Assembly (NCBI GenBank): GCA_963693285.1
Contig: OY848922.1
Coordinates: 6,188,923 to 6,252,922 of the forward strand
DNA: 64,000 nucleotides
From: Xestospongia muta
Lineage: Eukaryota > Porifera > Demospongiae > Haplosclerida > Petrosiidae
Direction of reading: 5' to 3'
Made by a program: the position numbers and the translations under genes. Positions 41,401-50,400 of the stretch are shown here, piece after piece. How positions within the stretch are numbered: position 1 is the stretch's first letter; each line of letters begins with the position of its first letter. Below the pieces are notes generated by a model. That model was given only the letters and a program-made list of their open reading frames with translations. It did not search any database and had not been told where the DNA came from.

Positions 41401-44400
41401 CCTTTGCGATTGCTCTGGACCGTGTCTGGATATAATCAACAATGAGTACAAGGTACAGGATGTAGGCATAGAAATACCTGTTTGTGGTATCTCAATGACT
41501 TTTGATGATATTAACTTAATATTCTATTCATGCTAATGTAATTATGCTAATGTATTATGGTTTATAGGTTTGAAACCACATGTAGAAGTTCTAGAATATT
41601 CCATTGAGTTTTATATATAAACGTGTGTGCATGTGTTTTCTGTTTGCGTTCGTGCTCTCACATTTCAATCAGTTGTTTTATTTTTGAAGGAGTACATAGA
41701 TCACTACATTGGCGACGAGGTATCGTAACGTTCCCACAACCATGTCATCCATTGGTAAAACAAGGTTACTGATGCTAAACAAAAGTATGTATTCTTAAAT
41801 TGACTTGGTAGAAAGCACTACAACCTCTTATTGAATCTCTTAAGTCCTGCTGAACCAGAAGACAAATCTCTTGACGAACTTATCACCGTGTTGATGAAGC
41901 ATTTCCAACCTACTACATCCGTCATCACCGAACAATACTCGTTTCATTGCAATTGTCAGATCCCTAACGAAAGTATAGCCAACTTTGTGGTCGGTTTAAA
42001 GAAGTCAATTACTTGTTGTCAGTACGAACCTCAAGTGCAAAGTATATTACTCAGAGACCGTTTTGTGTGTGGCTTGGCCCACGAGGCTACTCGAAAATGC
42101 TTGCTCATGGAGGACAATGATCTCATGTTCAATCGAGCTGTGGAGAGAGCATCTGTTCAAGTAAGGCACATAAAAATGTCAGACAGCAAGGTGTCAGTGA
42201 ACCAGGTGAAAGGCAAGCAGCAGACTAGTTATCCCGTCAATCCTCCCAAAGTTGTTACCATTGTGGGGGACCTCATTTGGCTATAACGTGTCATTTTGTT
42301 CATGAAACTTGTCGAGCATGTGACAAGACTGGCCATATTGCCAGAGTGTGTCAAAGCAAACACTCAGAGCATGGTACAAGTTCCCGAGGATCTGGTAGCT
42401 CAAGAACTGATCCTCAAAACCGAACACATCTTCTCGAAGTTTACAACTTGATTTCAGATCCATCTCCTAGGACAACCAGCAACCCATCCAGTTCAACAAC
42501 AGTGTTCTCCAGACCCAAACCGTTCACCCTGTCCATTATGATCAATAACCATTCAGTCCCTATGGAATTGGATACGGGAGCATCAGTTTCTGTTATTAGT
42601 AAGTCTACCTACAATACAGTGCTGAAGGATACAGTACCATTGGAGTCAACAGATATTAGCCTACGTACGTATATGGGGAAAGAGTTACCAGTGTTAGGTG
42701 TGGCTACAGTTGCTGTCAGCTATGAGTCGCAAACAACTCTTCTTTCTTTAGTGGTCGTTAAAGGTGACAAAGCATCCCTGTTTGGCCGTAATTGGCTAGA
42801 ACATATCAAACTGAATTGGCCTGTCATTCATAGAGTGTCTAACAATCTGGAGGTGGATGACCTGCTCCAGAAACATCAACAGTTATTCCGTGAGGAGTTA
42901 GGAACCCTCAAAGGCATGGAAGCTTAAATAAATGTTCTGCCCAATACACAAACTTGTTACTTCAAACTCAGGCCATTGACATAATCACTAAAAGCCAACG
43001 TGGAGAAGGAGCTTGACCGGTTGCAGGATGCTGTAGTCATCAGGCCAGTCCAATTTTCAGACTGGGCAGTGCTGATAGTACCCATTGTGAAAGTGGATGG
43101 AAGTATCCGCATCTGTGGTGACTATAAAGTGACAGTAAACCCTGTGTCAAAAATTGGACAATTACCCATTACCAAGAGTGGACAACTTCTTTACTGCAAT
43201 GTCCTGAGGGAAAGTATTTTCGAAACTTGACATCACACATGCTTACCAGCAGGTGCTGTTATCTGACAGTTCAAAAAAATATACTACTATCAACACTACC
43301 AAAGGTTTTTTTGAATACAAACGATTACCATTTGGCATATCATCGGCACCAGCCATTTTTCAACGAGCAATGAAGGGCTTATTGCAAGATTTACCTGATG
43401 TCATAGTTTATCTAGACAATGTGTTGGTGACAGGTCCAAATATGGAAGAACATCTCAAGAACCTTGATAAGGTGATGGACTGCCTAAAATCTGCTGGGGT
43501 AACTCTGAAGCAACCCAAGTGTATTTTCCTGGCCCCATCTGTCGAGTACCTGGGACATATAATTGATAAGGATGGTCTGCACCCAGCACCTGAGAAAGTC
43601 CAAGCGATTCAAGATGCCCCCGAACCACGTAACTTGTCAGAACTAAAGTCCTTCCTTGGACTCTTTAATTATTATTCTAAATTCATGTCTAACCTTGCTA
43701 TGTTTCTTTCTCCCCTCTATAGGTTGATGCAAAAAGATGTTAAATGGTCTTGGACAAAAGAACACTCTGAAGCATTCAAGCAAGCCAAACAGCTACTTCA
43801 ATCATCCACCATATTAGTTCATTATGATAGTCAACAAGAACTGATTGTGTCTTGTGATGCATCGCAATATGGACTGGGTGTCAAAAAACCCATCACCTTT
43901 GCCTCCCGTACTCTGGCTAAAGTGGAGCAGAAATACTCCCAAATTGAAAAAGAGGGGTTAGCCATAATATTTGCAGTAAAAAAATTCCATCAATATTTGT
44001 ATGCACAGCCCTTCACTATCTATTCAGACCACGAGCCCCTGAAGTATCTCTTTAATGAATCCAGACAAATACCAGTGATAGCTTCCTCAAGAATACAGAG
44101 ATGGGCATTGACATTAGGGGCATATCAATATAGCATCCAACATCGACCTGGAACAAAAATGGGTAATGCAGATGCCCTAAGTCAGTTACCACTTCCAGAA
44201 CATACAGAGGTGTCAGACATTCCACCACTAGGAGATATTAAAATGTTTTTCCCGCACCTTTCAGACACAATAATAACTGCCTCTCATATTTGCAAGTGGA
44301 CAGAAAAAGACCCTACATTATCAAGAATTCACCAATTCCTCCTTCACGGTTGGCCAGAAACAATTTCTGATTCCTATTTTCGACCTTACTTCAATTGTCG

Positions 44401-47400
44401 TGAAGAACTGAGTGCTGTAGATGGCTGTATTCTTTGGGGGGCTAGAGTTGTGATTCCCCCACCTGGACACAAGTTGGTATTATCCCAACTTCATGATACT
44501 CACCCTGGGATTGGTAAAATGAGTCTTGCTCGCTCGTATGTCTGGTGGCCAGGGATGGACAATGATATCGTTACCACGGTTCAGCACTGTGACACTTGTC
44601 AGCAACACAGACTGTCCCCCCAAAGAGCCCCCTACATCCATGGGAATGGCCTTCACGCCCATGGTCCAGAGTGCACATTGACCACACTGGCCCGTTTCAA
44701 GGGGACCTTTTCCTAGTACTGGTGGACACGCATTCCAAGTGGATAGAGGTATATATAGTTCCCACTACATCAGCTGCATCGACTATTGCCAAATTACAAG
44801 ACATTTTCACTACATTTGGTCTACCGGATCAACTAGTGTCAGAAGACAGATCTGAAGAAAGGTAGATCAGTACTAATGCTTGTTGACCAATAATCTTCAA
44901 TATCACAGCTACAAAACCCTTCATTTCATCTATTGTCACTGGACGCCAGCTTTTGTACAATGAGCCAAACTTTTGATGGGGAGGAGGTTGAGGACTCACT
45001 TAGATCTACTCCACCCAGATACAACTATGCGAATGAATGAAAAGCAGGAGAAAAGTATCCCAGAAAGAGCACCGAGACAATTTAAAGTTGGAGAAAAGCT
45101 ATATGCCAAGAATTTCTATGGACCAAAATGGATTACAGGGAGGATAGTTAAAGTTACAGGACCTGTGTCATACCAGATTGAAACAGATGAAAGATTAGTC
45201 TTACGAAGACATGTAGACCAGCTGAGAAGACAGTATGGAGATGAAACAAATAATCAGACACCCAATTACCGTCATGCGTCGATGATGAGTGGGTTGAGCA
45301 AGATGGGTTCTCCAGTAATTTCTAATACCTGTGATCCCCGGCCGTCCTATACCCCCGACTGATGGAACAGCTCCTATCCGACACTCCACTCGGTCTCGTC
45401 CACCAGTTGACAGGTATTCACCCTCACGTTACACTTAAAGGGGGAGGAGTGTGGTATCTCAATGATTTTTGATGATATTAACTTAATATTCTATTCATGC
45501 TAATATAATTATGCTAATATATTATGCTTTGTAGGTGTGAAACCACGTGTAGAACTTATAGAATATTCCATTGAGTTTTATATATAAACGTGTGTGCTTG
45601 TGTTTTCTGTGTTCGTTTGTGCTCTCACTTTTCAATCAGTTGTTTTATATTTGAAGTAGTACATGGATCACTACACTGTTACAGTAATTCTCTTCCTCTT
45701 CCTCTTTAGCTCAGTTGCTATGAGAGGGCTATTATAAAATCTATCTACGTACCCCTTATCCACCCACCAGTGTAAGGACAACTTTGGCTGTGTGGGGTAG
45801 CTCAGGTCTAACAAGCTCTGTTGCCTATCCATAGCATATGGCTACCTTATAAAGGTAGCCAGACACACTGTCAGCAAGTGCAAATGCCTTTATACCCCAA
45901 GGAGTTGGTTTACCTTTGAGGTACTGTCGAAAAGTAACCCTGCCTTTGAAGGCAATCGCTGACTCATCAATAGCCACATGTTGTGAAAGAGTGTAGGATG
46001 ATTGAAATGCTGGAACTAGATGGTCAAGTAATGGCTCATATCAATATCACAGCTACAAAACCCTTCATTTCATCTATTGTCACTAGACGCCAGCTTCTGT
46101 ACAATGAGCCACGCTTTATCTATAAGCAAGAGGTATGTAAGAGTAACTTATTGTTTATTACTACTTACCTGCATACAACCAATCTTCTTAGCAGCATACT
46201 TATTGGTATTATACACAAGAAATTGCCACAAAGCAACAAGAAGAATAGAGAAAAACAATCTTCTGGTGACTGAACAGATGGATATATGTTACTACCAGAC
46301 GACTGAGTAAATAAGATATAGCTAGGCTCTGTGTCATCTATATTTGGAATGAAAAACTACTTAGCTACTACACAACTTATCAGCTCCTACTACTATCCAA
46401 TGATAATCAGGTACTGTGACACCAATACCTCCGCCTCTCCCAATACCTCTTCCTCTACCTCTTCCTCTCCCAGCACCTCTTCCTCTCCCAACACCTCTTC
46501 TTATCACAGGACCTATTCCTATTCTAGTACCTCCCACTTTTGCAGTATCATTTGTCTCATCATTTACATTCTCTTCATCTTGCTCATCCTCAAAGCTATC
46601 ACTCTCTTCACTATCAACACTATCACTATCATCAAATTAATCATCACTAAAATCCTCTCCCAATATATGTATTACTTCTTCTGCTCTAAACCTTGCCATT
46701 GATAATTACTTCTGCCCACTGATAGTAAATATGCAATTGTTGGTACAGTTGGTTAATTTGCACATTTATATTATTTATTGCATGCTTATTATTATTCAAT
46801 ACATGTTGGGCGGGACCATAAATAACTAATAAACAAAGGAGGACTTTCTCGTTGATAAAAAAAACAAAGGTTAGTTGAAAAACAGTCTACTAATGTAATG
46901 TCACAAATTTGTGACAATTGTCTCAATTAATAGTACACATGTGTCACAAATTTGTGACAATTGTCCTGTAAGGGTTAAACAACAATCACCCTTCAAAAAT
47001 TTACAAGCAGGGTTGTTTATGAATTTGAACCATAAATATATGTACATATTAATATTTCTATTTACTTAGCAATGACAGTTTCTATCTCTTTATAAGCTCA
47101 ATATAACATGATATTATTTCAACAAGTTTATAACACTACAAAGAAATGATAGGAGAAATGGATTTAAATGAAACATCAAGAGTTATGAAAAGTCAAGAGT
47201 TATCATTTCATGACACTTTACAATTAAAATATGTACTAGACTCTTATTGTTTGTTTTATATACATTAAATAGAACAGAGTGTAAAATAGAAGCTTCATTA
47301 ATATGCTTACATATATATACTGACCTTATTAGTATGGTGGATATTCACACCATGCTGAAGTAACAAAGTAACAACATCTGTGTGGCAATATATTGCTGCT

Positions 47401-50400
47401 GTCATCAGTGGACTCCATCCATCCTACAATTAATAAGAAGAAAATGTAATTAGAGACATACATTAAGTATTAAATTTTAATTACATGTTATTATATTTAT
47501 CATTATGTACATGTTCATGTACATAACATGTACATGTACTTGATATACTGGTCAATTAAGGACTGGGTATACTCACTTTTTAAAAATTATAAATTATATA
47601 TGCAATATGATAAAATTGGGAAAAAGAATGATCATTTCATAAAAACTAAGAAATTGTTAATTCTTAGTCTCAAAGTTGAGTGATTATTGTGGACTTATTA
47701 TATTTTATTGCATATTACAAGCACTATCTTAATCAACTCTTAAAATATAATAGAAAAGCCTTTCCTGCATTCCTTAAAGTATATTATTATTTACACAATA
47801 TTAATATCAGAGACAGTAAACAGTGTTATTTGTTAGCTCAGATTGAAGGAAAGGATTGGAGAAAGTATTTCCTGAAAATAGGTGAAATAGTACTTTTGCC
47901 AGGTTTACATCAATCACTCATAATGGCAACAGTAAATGACTTCTATTCCTTCCAATCAGGAATGAGTTACCAGGTTATATCATATGTAATGAGATCACTA
48001 AACCTCATTGAAAACCTCCATAAGAAATGCAGGTTTATACTTAAATTATGCACTATCAAAAAACAGCCATCTTATGAGTTCAAATTGTCACATGATCACT
48101 TTATGATGTCATAAAAGCTCTGATCATAATGTTACTATTTCATCATAATAAACTATATAGTGTTGATGAGCAATAGTAGTACAATTCAAATACTGTACAT
48201 TAGTGGTTATCAGTATATACAATGTAACACTAATGACAAAGAAAAACAAAACTATATTTTATAAAACATTCTAAGACTCTTTTGAAGACACTATTGATGC
48301 TGTAAGGGACTGGATTATTAATGATTTAGAGTACTGCGATTTCTTGATTGCTATGTACATCAGTGACTCAAAATACTCCATTGATCTCAACACGTACATA
48401 ATATTATAGTCAATTCAAAATAACATAATTACAATTTTTTTATTCAATTGCTCATGATTGTTGTAGCCATTGGTAATTTTTATTTTCTTATTATAGGTTT
48501 TTAGTAAATGTTACAATGTCATTATAGGAAACTATATATGATAGGTAGTACACAGTGGACTGATGTGTATAATATATACAGATTTTATGAGATATGAGAT
48601 ATCATATGAATAGATACTTATAGATAAAAGGTATATTTTAACTACAACCTACTCAAATGATCTCCAGTATATAAATCTGCATCTGCAAACAACAATATGT
48701 CTATCGTAGATAAGTGAATGCCCATGCTTGACACAAAATTATGTCTATCACATATAATCGTTAGTACTGTGATAATTATGTAGTTATTTAAAATAATCTG
48801 ATTCTATTAATTAAAAAAAGGTAATATTGTAATGTTTACATTCATTGATGTCTCATATCATGTAAATATACTGTATCGGTTTTTTTTTCGAAGGGGTGGG
48901 GGGCAAAATTGTCTTGGATGACGTCAAAAAATTTTGTTGGTTCGTGGTAAAAATTTCGTTGTCGAGCGATCTAGTCTAAACACACTCTTATACACATGGT
49001 GTACAAATGGTATACTTTGCCATTCAAGCCATGATATGAGACTACCACCAGTACAAACGGACCTGGGATGCTAAATTTGGGAAACAACTTGAGTGCCAGA
49101 GAGAAACGAGTTGGCAGCTGCAATCAAAGTTGATGGTACAGATTGTGCTAAAGAGCCATGAGGATAGGGTAGGTTGTTCTCTTCCCTCTTGAAGTATTGA
49201 AAGAAGGCCATACTGAATCTAAGACTCGTTGATCAACAACGTGATAACATGCATGCAACCACGTGTACGCATGAATGGGCGTGGCACATTGCATCTAATT
49301 AAGTTTTGTGGGTAAATATTTCGTGTTTTGTTTCTCAACCACGAAAACCAAACAATACGTTTGATGTACAACAGGGGTGTGGTCAGACAGTGTGTCTCAA
49401 TATATAGCAGGTATATTATTATATCTATAGTACCACATAGTACACAGTCTACATAATTGTGTATTGAAAATATAGTGGTTATGTATTGTGTATACATATC
49501 AATGTCTAATATGTAAGCAGTTACAAATTAGTAATAAAAAATTATAACAATAGTCAAAACAATACAAATCATATGTCACATATAGAAAGAATAGCTAGAG
49601 AGAAAACTAAATAAAGTAATAATTATTACTATCATATTATATTGATACTACTACTGTGAACCATGCATAAAGGACACTGTGAATTAACCCTTTAGTAACG
49701 AAAGTTGCATATTTCTAAGATTTAATGCATAGGCATTAACAAGGAAGGTTACAAATCTTCAACTAAAAATACCCTGGTATATTTATTAAGAATGCTCGTC
49801 ATAGTAATTAACATAGAAGAGGAGAACACTAATAAAATGTTTACATTATGGAAAGTGGATACTGTATCATTTGGATCATTCTACGTAGGTTAATGATTTT
49901 GATGAAGAAGATGACTTAGAATATGAAGTAATGGACACTTTTAACAATAAAAGGTAAAGTATAAAATTATAAACACACAGAGTAGTTATAATAATACAGA
50001 AATGTTTCATGGGTGAGTTTTATACTTTTGCACAAAGAACAGCTTCGACACTGAAAACCTCATGAAAATTTCACAAAACAATTCACCTAACCAATGTAGT
50101 ATTAGATGGCTTAAAACATTTTCGTTTGGAAACTGTTTTGTGACAACACACTAAATTAATTAATTATGATACAGTATATGGGGTTGTGCAATTTCATTGA
50201 TAAATTGTTAAAGTAGACACTTTCATACTATGAACACAAGGTTGTATGGTGTCTGATATATAGAGAATTTACACTGTATATCAATATAATAATACACTTA
50301 CCATATTAGGTATAGTAGGATCTGCTTTTGATTGCAACAGATATTGAACAATATCTATGTATCCATCACGTGATGCATACCATATACTAGTCCTCTTGTT

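Larger units (their letters stand above)
41483..45675 (+). mobile_element. Ty3/gypsy LTR retrotransposon, full-length but defective
   Basis: A 4193-bp element with 226-bp LTRs (TG...CA), a primer-binding-like site, a polypurine tract and a perfect 5-bp duplication CTGTT (41478-41482 and 45676-45680). Order: gag, zinc knuckles and protease, RT, RNase H, integrase, which is Ty3/gypsy order. Defects: short Gag, frameshifts near 42235, 42990-43230 and 44630, YLDN in RT, a deletion in RNase H, and loss of most of the integrase core. It sits at a splice junction of a piggyBac gene. Confidence 0.93.

Noticed and set aside
46331..46702. 123-aa plus-strand Ser/Thr/Pro-rich ORF ([12 protein letters not shown])
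   Set aside because: It is the antisense shadow of the Gly-Arg and acidic N-terminus of the minus-strand piggyBac lineage B gene.
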